Shown here one piece after another: positions 26,722 to 33,406 of a stretch of 64,000 nt of DNA. The notes beneath the pieces are model-generated. The model had not been told where the DNA came from, ran no database searches, and worked only from the letters and a program-made list of their open reading frames with translations. A program made the translations under genes and the position numbers. The stretch comes from Tunturibacter gelidoferens (GTDB taxonomy: Bacteria; Acidobacteriota; Terriglobia; Terriglobales; Acidobacteriaceae): positions 1,364,001 to 1,428,000 of the forward strand of contig NZ_CP132938.1 in assembly GCF_040358255.1 (NCBI RefSeq), read 5' to 3'. Each line of letters starts with the position of its first letter. Position 1 is the stretch's first letter.

Positions 26722-27633
26722 TTATGCGGAGAGAGAGTGCACGGAAGCCGGCGCATCGATCGATCCGGTCGCCATCTTGGCAGAGGCGCGACGCATGACC
26801 TCGAGCTCAGCTGGTGCAAACAGTTCCGGAGGGATTCCACCGACTGCGACATGTCCAGGATCGTCGCCCAAAGCCATCGAAATTTGATTCCAACGCAGAA
26901 AGGGCGATGTGGTTGGGAGAGTGATGATGCGTCGCTTCGGCTCAGGAAAGGCGAAGTAAGCCGACCAGATCAGGAGAGTTAGACCAACCGCAACGCCGTT
27001 GATCACGCTGAACATAGAGTACATGTTGGCGTTGTGAGCGATCCACGCGGAGTTGACGAGACTGGTGGTCGCAAGAAAGCCCAGTCCGAGACTGACTCCG
27101 AAGATCCGGCTCCGGTAAGAAAGGCCCATCGGGCGGATCGCAAAGCAAACAAATAACAGCAGGCACAGCGTGAGAATGCTGGAAGTCTGCTGTAGCTGCG
27201 TAATCATCGCAACCATGAAATTGATACCGGACAGGTGGGGAGTAACGGCTACACCGATCGCAACTGCAACTGAGATGGCAGCGACCCAGCGAAAGACCAG
27301 CATCCCAAGAGTCTGCAGGCCCTTCAGGGGAGCCATCGCGAGCTTGAAGATGCTATATACCAGGAGGAGCGATAGGATCGCTTCCAACGCATAGCTTATC
27401 CAGTAAACATAAAAGTAAACCTGATAAGCGGCATGTCTTTCAACGGTATGTCGGCTCAAAGATAACAACGGTAGACAGATAGCCGAACATGTAAGTCGCA
27501 CACATAACAATGCGACGAGGTATCCGAACTGGCGGGCCGCCTTGCTGCGGACGAGGAAGAACACCAGCATGCCGCAAAAGACCGGCTCTAGATAATCCAT
27601 TTGCACCGTCAAACTGGATAGGAAATCGCTCAT
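26722..27633 (-). CDS. polytopic (about 7-TM) membrane protein, unknown family
   Basis: 303 residues. Hydrophobic segments suggest seven membrane helices over residues about 8-235, followed by a soluble C-terminal tail of about 65 residues containing EPKRRIITLPTTSPFLRW and an Ala/Glu-rich end. No catalytic motif recognised. I chose the ATG giving MSDFLSSLTV; a TTG 9 codons upstream is possible. It lies 101 bp downstream of the last of three tandem secreted-peptide genes, same strand, with no terminator seen between, so co-transcription is possible. A receptor, exporter or immunity role for the peptides is speculation from position only. Confidence 0.6.
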   Translation of the reverse strand: MSDFLSSLTVQMDYLEPVFCGMLVFFLVRSKAARQFGYLVALLCVRLTCSAICLPLLSLSRHTVERHAAYQVYFYVYWISYALEAILSLLLVYSIFKLAMAPLKGLQTLGMLVFRWVAAISVAVAIGVAVTPHLSGINFMVAMITQLQQTSSILTLCLLLFVCFAIRPMGLSYRSRIFGVSLGLGFLATTSLVNSAWIAHNANMYSMFSVINGVAVGLTLLIWSAYFAFPEPKRRIITLPTTSPFLRWNQISMALGDDPGHVAVGGIPPELFAPAELEVMRRASAKMATGSIDAPASVHSLSA

Positions 27634-27734
27634 CTGTATCGTACCTATTTGATAAAGCAAGCACAGGCTAGCTTATTACCAGGTCCGACACAAGGGATTA
27701 ATCCTGACTTTGCGCAAATAATTACCCAATAGTG

Positions 27735-27911
27735 TTAGCGCGTTCCCATGCCGCAAGCATTGGGATCGTTCGGAGCGCAGGTCGGAACTGGTAGCATACT
27801 GGTACGCGAGGCGACGACCTTGTTCTTCGTCCACGCGCTGGAGGTCTGAGTGGTGGCGGCTGCGCCGGTGACAACGAGAACGAGGACGAAAGCGCGAACG
27901 ATGTGTTTCAT
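27735..27911 (-). CDS. small secreted peptide, third of three tandem paralogues
   Basis: 58 residues, reading MKHIVRAFVLVLVVTGAAA at the N terminus (Sec signal: KH, R, hydrophobic core) and ending TCAPNDPNACGMGTR. The predicted mature part is about 30 residues with two cysteines in a CX7C loop. The last 23 residues are identical to the other two copies, although this copy differs from copy one at 8 synonymous codon positions in that segment. AAGGGG lies upstream of the ATG. The distance to the next copy is exactly 241 bp start to start. No family recognised. Confidence 0.75.
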   Translation of the reverse strand: MKHIVRAFVLVLVVTGAAATTQTSSAWTKNKVVASRTSMLPVPTCAPNDPNACGMGTR

Positions 27912-27975
27912 ATATTGGGCCCCTTGATCTTGTAAGCTGTTGATTAATCGTGGTTTTCTTGACTACTAACCCCGA

Positions 27976-28152
27976 TTAGCGCGTTCCCATGCCGCAGGCG
28001 TTAGGGTCGTTTGGAGCGCAAGTCGGAACAGGTAGCATGCTGGTGCGGGCGACCACGACCTTGTTCTTCGCGGTGGCGTTGGAAGTCTGGGTGGTGGCGG
28101 CGACACCGGTGAGGACGAGGGCGACGACGAAAGCGCGAACGATGAGTTTCAT
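27976..28152 (-). CDS. small secreted peptide, second of three tandem paralogues
   Basis: 58 residues. N terminus MKLIVRAFVVALVLTGVAA, then TTQTSNATAKNKVVVA, and the invariant ending TCAPNDPNACGMGTR. Shine-Dalgarno AGGAGA precedes the ATG, which supports this start over an in-frame alternative 8 codons upstream. In the last 23 codons it differs from copy one by a single synonymous change. Signal peptidase cleavage near the TSNA/TAKN segment would release a peptide of about 30 residues with a CX7C pair. Confidence 0.75.
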   Translation of the reverse strand: MKLIVRAFVVALVLTGVAATTQTSNATAKNKVVVARTSMLPVPTCAPNDPNACGMGTR

Positions 28153-28216
28153 ATCTGGAATCTCCTGGTCTAGCAATCTGCTGATTCTTCTTGTAATTCT
28201 TCACTGCTGGCGTGAA

Positions 28217-28393
28217 TTAGCGCGTTCCCATGCCGCAGGCGTTAGGGTCGTTTGGAGCGCAGGTCGGAACAGGTAGCATGCTGGTGCGCGAGGCGACGAT
28301 CTTGTTTTTGGCGGAAGCGTTGGAGGTTTGGGTGGTGGCGACTGCACCGGTGAGGACGAGGACAACAACGAAAGCGCGAACGATATGTTTCAT
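28217..28393 (-). CDS. small secreted peptide, first of three tandem paralogues
   Basis: 58 residues, first in transcription order. N terminus MKHIVRAFVVVLVLTGAVA (Sec-like signal), then TTQTSNASAKNKIVAS and the invariant ending TCAPNDPNACGMGTR. A GGGGG run sits about 8 bases before the ATG. Upstream at about 28409-28437 (minus strand) TTGTCC and TAAATA are 17 bp apart, a possible promoter. Two cysteines (residues 45 and 53) could form a disulfide. It could be a signalling, antimicrobial or envelope peptide; the sequence alone does not decide. Confidence 0.75.
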   Translation of the reverse strand: MKHIVRAFVVVLVLTGAVATTQTSNASAKNKIVASRTSMLPVPTCAPNDPNACGMGTR

Positions 28394-28809
28394 AACGAGA
28401 TACCCCCAAAGTTGTATTTATGTAAAAAGATTTCTCTGGACAAACCAGATGATGTAACAATAGGATACAAACTGGAGTAAGTCTAATAGAATCAGGTATA
28501 TACAGAAGTATCAAACAATTTTGATTACTAAAGTAACGAATCCGGCAACGCTGATGGGTGATGCCTACTAGCGAGACTGACGATCTCCCTCCGGCCCCCA
28601 AATAGGTCCAAGATTGATAGGGAAGTGATCTCTCTCACCGCCTCACGACAAGAACCCTTTTGTTTCTATTGATTAGTGCAGCTGGCCGAAGTCGCCGGTT
28701 CATAAATCCCCCGCGTAAGGCGACCAAGGAAGAAAAATACAAGCACAGGCTTCAGCGGACGAGGATTCGTCGCGGCTTGTTTTACTTTTGATGGCAGAAA
28801 AGTTTTGCG
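28394..28809. other. intergenic region upstream of the peptide array
   Basis: About 415 bp, AT-rich near the array. It contains the weak promoter candidate for the peptide genes (minus strand, about 28409-28437). No gene recognised in the rest; a 77-codon minus-strand frame over 28666-28899 runs into the infC tail and is not convincing. Confidence 0.4.
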
Positions 28810-28846
28810 CACCCACTTCAGCCCTGAAAATGAGGCGAAGTGGGTG
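28810..28846. terminator. hairpin at the 3' end of infC
   Basis: CACCCACTTC and GAAGTGGGTG form a perfect 10-bp stem around a 17-base loop, 6 bp past the infC stop. T-rich sequence follows on the plus-strand side (GGTTTTATC), and on the infC strand CGCAAAACTTTT follows, so intrinsic termination of infC is plausible but not ideal. Confidence 0.55.
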
Positions 28847-28852
28847 GTTTTA

Positions 28853-29482
28853 TCAGGCCTGAGCAGGCGCAGGAGTGACAGGTTCAGTCGCCTTCGCATT
28901 GGCGGAGGGAACTGCGGGTGTGGCCGCTTTCTTTGGAACGGCCTCGGCCTTTTTGGAGGGAGCCAGGATGGCGTGCAGCGTCGTGCCCTCCATGCGGGGC
29001 ATAAACTCCACCAGGCCGGCGTCGCCGATATCCAGAATGAGGCGGTTGATGATCTTGTAGCCGAGATCGCGATGCGCCATCTGACGGCCCTTGAACCGCA
29101 GAGAGGCTTTGACCTTGTCGCCCTCGCCCAGAAAGCGAACAGCCTGGTTTTTCTTGGTCTGATAGTCGTGCTCGTCCACCGTCACTGAGAACTTGACCTC
29201 TTTGATGACGATGACCTTCTGTTTTTTGCGGGCAGCGCGATCGCTCTTATCTTTTTCGTAGAGGAACTTGCCGTAGTCCTGAATCTTGCAGACAGGGGGC
29301 ACGGCGTTAGGGGAGATCTCTACCAGGTCGAGCGAGCGCTCGCGGGCCATTTTGAGGGCGTCGAAGGGAGCCATGACGCCGAGCTGTTCGCCATTTTCGT
29401 CGATGACGCGAATCTCGCGGGCGCGGATGCGTTCGTTAGTGCGGATAAAAGACTTGGCGGAACGTTTATCAATTGGTGGAAT
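28853..29482 (-). CDS. infC: translation initiation factor IF-3, AUU start
   Basis: 209 residues. Reading back from the first ATG (29374) the frame continues with clear IF-3 sequence (PPIDKRSAKSFIRTNERI, then REIRVIDENGEQLGVMA) to ATT at 29482, preceded by Shine-Dalgarno TGGAGG six bases away. IF-3 genes classically start at AUU, which allows IF-3 to repress its own translation. The linker and C-terminal domain (GDKVKASLRFKGRQMAHRDLG) are normal. A C-terminal extension of about 35 residues rich in Ala, Pro and Lys is unusual in length. rpmI and rplT, the usual downstream partners, do not follow here. Confidence 0.95.
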   Translation of the reverse strand: MPPIDKRSAKSFIRTNERIRAREIRVIDENGEQLGVMAPFDALKMARERSLDLVEISPNAVPPVCKIQDYGKFLYEKDKSDRAARKKQKVIVIKEVKFSVTVDEHDYQTKKNQAVRFLGEGDKVKASLRFKGRQMAHRDLGYKIINRLILDIGDAGLVEFMPRMEGTTLHAILAPSKKAEAVPKKAATPAVPSANAKATEPVTPAPAQA

Positions 29483-29488
29483 AAGTCG

Positions 29489-29494
29489 CCTCCA
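29489..29494 (-). promoter_or_regulatory. Shine-Dalgarno deciding the infC AUU start
   Basis: TGGAGG on the minus strand, six bases before the ATT codon (29482-29480). No comparable site precedes the internal ATG at 29374. Confidence 0.85.
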
Positions 29495-29740
29495 CAGCAG
29501 GTTTCGTCACCCGCTATGCGTTGTTAGGGTTTAGATGCAAATCTCACGAAAGGTTGCACCGCAACGAAAAGTATAACACTTCAGAAACGAAGCCCTCTGG
29601 AATCAGCGAAGAAGAGAGGGCATCCAGCGCTCGCTGCGCGATCTTCACCAGGCTATCCGTTGTCGCCATCACGCCGCCAACTTTGGCATCGGAGCCCTGA
29701 TCATGTATGTTTGCACGGAAGCCTTCAGAGAGGAAACCGA

Positions 29741-30334
29741 ATGAGACGCCGTATCCTGTTGGTCGATGATGAGGTCGCTGTCCTGCTGACCCTGAAGGCT
29801 GTGCTGGAGATCAGCGGCTTTGATGTGGATACCGCCGCCTCCGCACGCGAGGGCGTCTCCAAGCTGCACACTCGCGAGTACCAGATGCTGATCACCGACA
29901 TGCGCATGGAGCACGATGTCGCCGGCATCGAGGTCATCAAGGCGGCGCGCTCGGCCAACTATCATCCCGCGGTCGCGTTGTTGACGGCCTTCCCCGTCGC
30001 CGAAGAGGACTGGCAGGAGATGGGTGCGGATCAGCTGCTGGTCAAGCCCATGCACACACGCATCCTCCTGCAGCAGATCGAAGACCTGATCGCCTCCCAC
30101 GAGCGAAAACTTGCCGGCCTCAATTTGACGTCACCCGCGACAACGCCAGCTAGGCCACCTTTCAAAAAGAAAGCAGTTGCTAAGAAGGTGGTCGTCAAGA
30201 GGACGCCGCCCAAGAAAGCTGCGACCGCGAAGACAGCTGCCCAAAAGAAGCCTGTCGCGAAGAAAGCCATCGCCAAAAAAGCGGCGAAGACCTCCGTCAA
30301 GACGAAGCCAGCACGCCGTCGCGCGAAGTCCTGA
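29741..30334 (+). CDS. response regulator receiver domain with histone-H1-like C-terminal tail
   Basis: 197 residues. Residues 1-125 are a CheY-type receiver: acidic pair Asp9-Asp10, phosphoacceptor Asp53 in LITDMRME, Thr82 and Lys102 in LVKPM. Residues about 141-197 are a basic low-complexity tail of Lys/Ala/Pro repeats (AKKVVVKRTPPKKAATAKTA), like bacterial histone-H1-like proteins. There is no HTH or enzymatic output domain. The start ATG has AGAGGAAA upstream; upstream in-frame extension is not receiver-like. The convergent neighbour is a free DHp domain. The tail probably binds DNA or RNA without sequence specificity (inference). Confidence 0.85.
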   Translation: MRRRILLVDDEVAVLLTLKAVLEISGFDVDTAASAREGVSKLHTREYQMLITDMRMEHDVAGIEVIKAARSANYHPAVALLTAFPVAEEDWQEMGADQLLVKPMHTRILLQQIEDLIASHERKLAGLNLTSPATTPARPPFKKKAVAKKVVVKRTPPKKAATAKTAAQKKPVAKKAIAKKAAKTSVKTKPARRRAKS

Positions 30335-30353
30335 GCAACAGTTTGAAGCGGCA

Positions 30354-30611
30354 CTAATTGGACGTGTGTTCTTTGATGTATTTCCTCAACGACTGGTTGA
30401 GATTCATTGCCTTTTCCACGCCGCCATCCAGCATGCGCAGCCACTCCGAAGCGGGCTCCTTCAGCTCGGCGGTGCTGAGCAGATAGCTCGTCTGCACAAT
30501 GATCTCGAGTGCGTTGCTCAGGTCGTGTGCGATTCTGCGCATCTCGACGGAGATCTCTTCCGGAATCTTTTCGACGTTCGTGCCCTGAGAGGAAACCTTC
30601 GCTTCGTTCAT
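30354..30611 (-). CDS. stand-alone histidine-kinase dimerisation (DHp-like) domain protein
   Basis: 85 residues, largely helical. Residues 24-45 (MRRIAHDLSNALEIIVQTSY) match the H-box of histidine kinases: His29 followed by Asp-Leu-Ser-Asn. A second helix (EWLRMLDGGVEKAMNLNQSL) completes a DHp hairpin. No ATP-binding HATPase domain follows; the stop comes directly after. It converges on the receiver/H1-tail gene with 19 bp between stops. It could act as a phosphotransfer or phosphatase partner for that receiver; inference from context. Confidence 0.65.
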   Translation of the reverse strand: MNEAKVSSQGTNVEKIPEEISVEMRRIAHDLSNALEIIVQTSYLLSTAELKEPASEWLRMLDGGVEKAMNLNQSLRKYIKEHTSN

Positions 30612-30761
30612 GTATGAGTGTCAGCCTTCCTTTGGGTCTAGACGCGTTTCCGGGGGAGAAGACTCGCAATCCTCGATCCATGCTCAGAACTTAGATGCGC
30701 AAGCATCCTTCTCCGGACGCCCATCCCTCGCAACATAGTACCTGCGCGATCTCGCCGCACA

Positions 30762-30789
30762 TTGACAGCAGCACCCGCGTTTGTAAAAC
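30762..30789 (+). promoter_or_regulatory. probable promoter of tRNA-Leu
   Basis: Perfect -35 TTGACA (30762-30767), 16-bp spacer, -10-like TAAAAC (30784-30789), about 55 bp upstream of the tRNA. Confidence 0.55.
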
Positions 30790-30843
30790 TAGAGACTCGC
30801 GGTTAGCGTGCTCCGGCCACCTGTGCGGAGCGAATGACACCGT

Positions 30844-30930
30844 GCCGTAGTGGCGGAATTGGCAGACGCGCATGGTTCAGGTCCATGTACTCGCAAGGGT
30901 GTGGGGGTTCGAGTCCCCCCTTCGGCACCA
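30844..30930 (+). tRNA. tRNA-Leu(CAG)
   Basis: 87 nt including encoded CCA. Features: D-arm GGCGGAATTGGCAGACGC, anticodon stem-loop with TTCAGGT (anticodon CAG), a long class II variable arm (TGTACTCGCAAGGGTG region) and T arm GGGGGTTCGAGTCCCCC. The acceptor stem GCCGTAG/CTTCGGC has a U-U mismatch at pair 5-68. trpC follows. Confidence 0.95.
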
Positions 30931-31049
30931 AAGTTTCAACCTCGGTTGCAGCCAGGCAGCTTTCAGTAGCCGCCAACGGCAGCCGAGTGTGGTTCCACAC
31001 CAACCCCATCGCACTGTCGGCGCACCTCGCACCCCATCGCAAAGGGACT

Positions 31050-31853
31050 ATGCCCACTCAGCTTGATCAGATCCTTGCGCACACGCTTCTACAGGTAAGA
31101 GCTCGCAAGCCGGTCGCGGACTTTGGCCTGCTCGAGAGCATGGCAGCTGCCCACATCCCGCGTGGCTTTCGTGCTGGACTACAAGCCGCAGCTAAGACCG
31201 GCCCCGCCATCATCGCCGAGATCAAAAAAGCCTCGCCCTCCAAGGGCCTCATCCGCAGCGATTTTTATCCCGCCACCCTCGCAAAAACGTTCGAGTCCTC
31301 AGGCGCCGCGGCTCTCTCCATCCTCACCGACGAGGAGTTCTTCCAAGGCTCGCTCTCCTATCTGCAACAGGCGTCCAGCGTCGTCCACATTCCCTGCCTT
31401 CGCAAAGACTTCATCCTCGATCCCTTCCAGATCCTCGAAGCGCGCGCCTACGGAGCCGATGCTATTCTGCTCATCGTCTCCGCGCACACCGATGCTGCAC
31501 TCCGCGACCTGCGCGATGAAGCCAGCTCTCGCGGCCTCGACGTCCTCTGCGAGACGCACGACCGTGAAGAGATGGAGCGCGCCGTCGCTCTGGGCTTCGA
31601 CCTCATCGGCGTCAACAGCCGCGATCTGCGCACCTTCTCCGTACGCACCGAAGTTCTCTACGAACTCGCCGCATCGATGCCGAAGAGCGCCATCACCGTA
31701 GCCGAGAGCGGCATACGCACCGCCGAAGACATCGCCAGCCTGCGAGCCGCGGGATACGATGCCTTCCTCATCGGAGAAACCCTCATGCGGCAACCCGACC
31801 CCGCCGCCGCGCTCGCCACCCTACTGGATCGCGAGTACTCCTCCGACATCTAA
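31050..31853 (+). CDS. trpC: indole-3-glycerol-phosphate synthase
   Basis: 267-residue TIM barrel, fourth step of tryptophan synthesis. Landmarks: IIAEIKKASPSKGLI (catalytic Lys), LSILTDEEFFQGS, PCLRKDFILD, LIGVNSRDLRTF, VAESGI, and AFLIGETLM for phosphate binding. The ATG at 31050 follows AAAGGG; the frame is open upstream through the tRNA-Leu, which is not coding. trpF follows after 33 bp. The rest of the trp pathway is not in the window. Confidence 0.96.
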   Translation: MPTQLDQILAHTLLQVRARKPVADFGLLESMAAAHIPRGFRAGLQAAAKTGPAIIAEIKKASPSKGLIRSDFYPATLAKTFESSGAAALSILTDEEFFQGSLSYLQQASSVVHIPCLRKDFILDPFQILEARAYGADAILLIVSAHTDAALRDLRDEASSRGLDVLCETHDREEMERAVALGFDLIGVNSRDLRTFSVRTEVLYELAASMPKSAITVAESGIRTAEDIASLRAAGYDAFLIGETLMRQPDPAAALATLLDREYSSDI

Positions 31854-31886
31854 TTCGCAGGCCTGTGAGCGGAGAAGGCTAACATC

Positions 31887-32570
31887 ATGTGGATTAAGAT
31901 CTGCGCCAACACCAACCTCGACGATGCACAACTTGCCGCCGAGCTGGGAGCCGACGCGGTCGGCTTTGTCTTCGCGCCCAGTACCCGTCGTATCACCTCT
32001 GCTGAGGTCGCAAAGATCACACCGCATCTCCCAACCTCCATCGAGCGCGTAGGTGTCTTCCACGCACTTGACGCCTATGAGATCGCTCGCGCCGCGCACG
32101 AGGCCGGTCTCACCGCCGTTCAACTCCACAGCGGCGTCGACTTCGCGCTTCTGCATCGCCTCCACAAGCTCTTCGCCGGACAAGTCTCCCTGATCCAGAC
32201 GGTTCACTGGGAGGTGGGTACCGAAGGTGGCGGCGCGGCGATCGTAGCCGCAGAGCTACGCAGGATTGCGGCGGACGGTCTGGTAGATCATGTTCTGATT
32301 GATTCGAAGGTAGGCGCAGCCCTCGGAGGCACGGGCGTCTCCTTCGATTGGGACGAAGCACGCGCCATCTTTCAAGAGGCCGCGCCTGAACTCAAACTGA
32401 TCGTCGCAGGCGGTCTGCGCGCGGAGAACGTATCAGAGGCCATCCAGAATCTCAATCCCTGGGGCATAGATGTCGCGAGTGGTGTGGAGTCGGTGACGGG
32501 CCGGAAGAGCCCAGAGAAGCTTGCTGCATTTATAAAGAAGGCGCGCGAGTCGAAGGTCGATCCCGCATAG
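31887..32570 (+). CDS. trpF: phosphoribosylanthranilate isomerase
   Basis: 227-residue TIM barrel, third step of tryptophan synthesis. KICANTNLDDA replaces the more usual KICGxT (catalytic Cys in KIC kept); GFVFAPSTRRI, VQLHS, VLIDSKVGAALGGTGVSFDW (catalytic Asp) and IVAGGLRAENV are all present. Second gene of a trpC-trpF pair. Confidence 0.95.
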   Translation: MWIKICANTNLDDAQLAAELGADAVGFVFAPSTRRITSAEVAKITPHLPTSIERVGVFHALDAYEIARAAHEAGLTAVQLHSGVDFALLHRLHKLFAGQVSLIQTVHWEVGTEGGGAAIVAAELRRIAADGLVDHVLIDSKVGAALGGTGVSFDWDEARAIFQEAAPELKLIVAGGLRAENVSEAIQNLNPWGIDVASGVESVTGRKSPEKLAAFIKKARESKVDPA

Positions 32571-32601
32571 GAACAATCTAAGATTCAGGAGATGGTGAAC
32601 A

Positions 32602-33006
32602 ATGACGAACGTGGAAGGCAAAAATGTCTCTGTCGTCCATGCTTACCTAAACGCCCTTCAAAGCGGCGAGGCGGGAGATGCTCTCCGACGATTTTTTACG
32701 GACGATGTTCGACAGGTTGAGTTGCCAAATCATCTCAACAGCCGCGGGCAGGTCAGCGATCTGGAGGACATCCTAAAACGCAGTGAACAAGGCCTGAAGA
32801 TCCTCCAACAGCAACAATACGAGATCATCTCGGAGATGGCTCTAGGCGACCGAGTTGCTGTTGAAGCTCGTTGGACTGGAGTTCTGGCAGTTGCGCTTGG
32901 AACTATGGCCGCCGGCACAGAGATGAAGGCTTCATTCGCGATGTTTTTTCGCTTCCGCGATGAACGAATTGCCATGCAGCGCAACTATGACTGCTTCGAC
33001 CCGTAG
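32602..33006 (+). CDS. SnoaL/NTF2-like protein
   Basis: 134-residue NTF2-fold protein (SnoaL-like): VVHAYLNALQSGEAGDALRR, FFTDDVRQVELPNH, VAVEARWTGV, and a C-terminal FFRFRDERIAMQRNYDCFDP. No signal peptide. It follows trpF after 31 bp and may share its transcript. Function within the broad family cannot be assigned. Confidence 0.82.
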   Translation: MTNVEGKNVSVVHAYLNALQSGEAGDALRRFFTDDVRQVELPNHLNSRGQVSDLEDILKRSEQGLKILQQQQYEIISEMALGDRVAVEARWTGVLAVALGTMAAGTEMKASFAMFFRFRDERIAMQRNYDCFDP

Positions 33007-33058
33007 TAGCCGGTTCGAGCAACCACAGTAGCTGCCGAATAATGCAGAATACGTTGGT

Positions 33059-33214
33059 TTAAGCGTGGTGTGGAAGCGACTGGTGAATGCGAGCCTTGGG
33101 GGAACGGTCGTGATACAACTGCGGCCGTAGATGGGCTGTAGGCGGCTTTGGTGTCGCCGAAGCGAACGCAGGAGCCAGCGCCAGCAGCAAACCGATGAAA
33201 ATTTTCAGCTTCAT
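33059..33214 (-). CDS. small secreted His/Pro-rich peptide
   Basis: 51 residues. N-terminal signal MKLKIFIGLLLALAPAFASA, then about 31 residues rich in Pro, His and Arg (TPKPPTAHLRPQLYHDR, ending SLPHHA). The ATG has GAAAGG about 9 bases upstream, and a TATATA box lies near 33235. No family recognised. The His clusters could bind metal; that is speculation. Confidence 0.55.
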   Translation of the reverse strand: MKLKIFIGLLLALAPAFASATPKPPTAHLRPQLYHDRSPKARIHQSLPHHA

Positions 33215-33406
33215 ACAGGCAACCTTTCTACGTGTATATAAGACGCGTAGACGTTGTTCCCGGATTCATATTTCTCCGCGAATCACCACAAACTCGGGGC
33301 AGTTGGACATACCCCGAAAGCGGGACAAACTTAGTATCGCCGCAAAATCGCAATAATAATTTGAATCTCCGGGCGAGTGCCTGAAGCTGTATTGCGTAAA
33401 TGGTTA
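33215..33406. other. intergenic region, no gene seen
   Basis: About 190 bp, fairly AT-rich. Apart from the TATATA box for the 33214 gene I see no feature. The prolyl oligopeptidase stop is at 33407. Confidence 0.35.

Larger units (their letters stand above)
27735..28393 (-). repeat. tandem array of three 241-bp units
   Basis: Gene starts at 27911, 28152 and 28393 and gene ends at 27735, 27976 and 28217 are each separated by exactly 241 bp. Each unit is a 177-bp gene plus a 64-bp spacer. The spacers are less conserved than the genes. This indicates tandem duplication followed by selection on the coding part. Confidence 0.85.

Noticed and set aside
27735..28393. CRISPR-like regular repeat
   Set aside because: The 241-bp periodicity comes from tandem genes; there are no short direct repeats with unique spacers.
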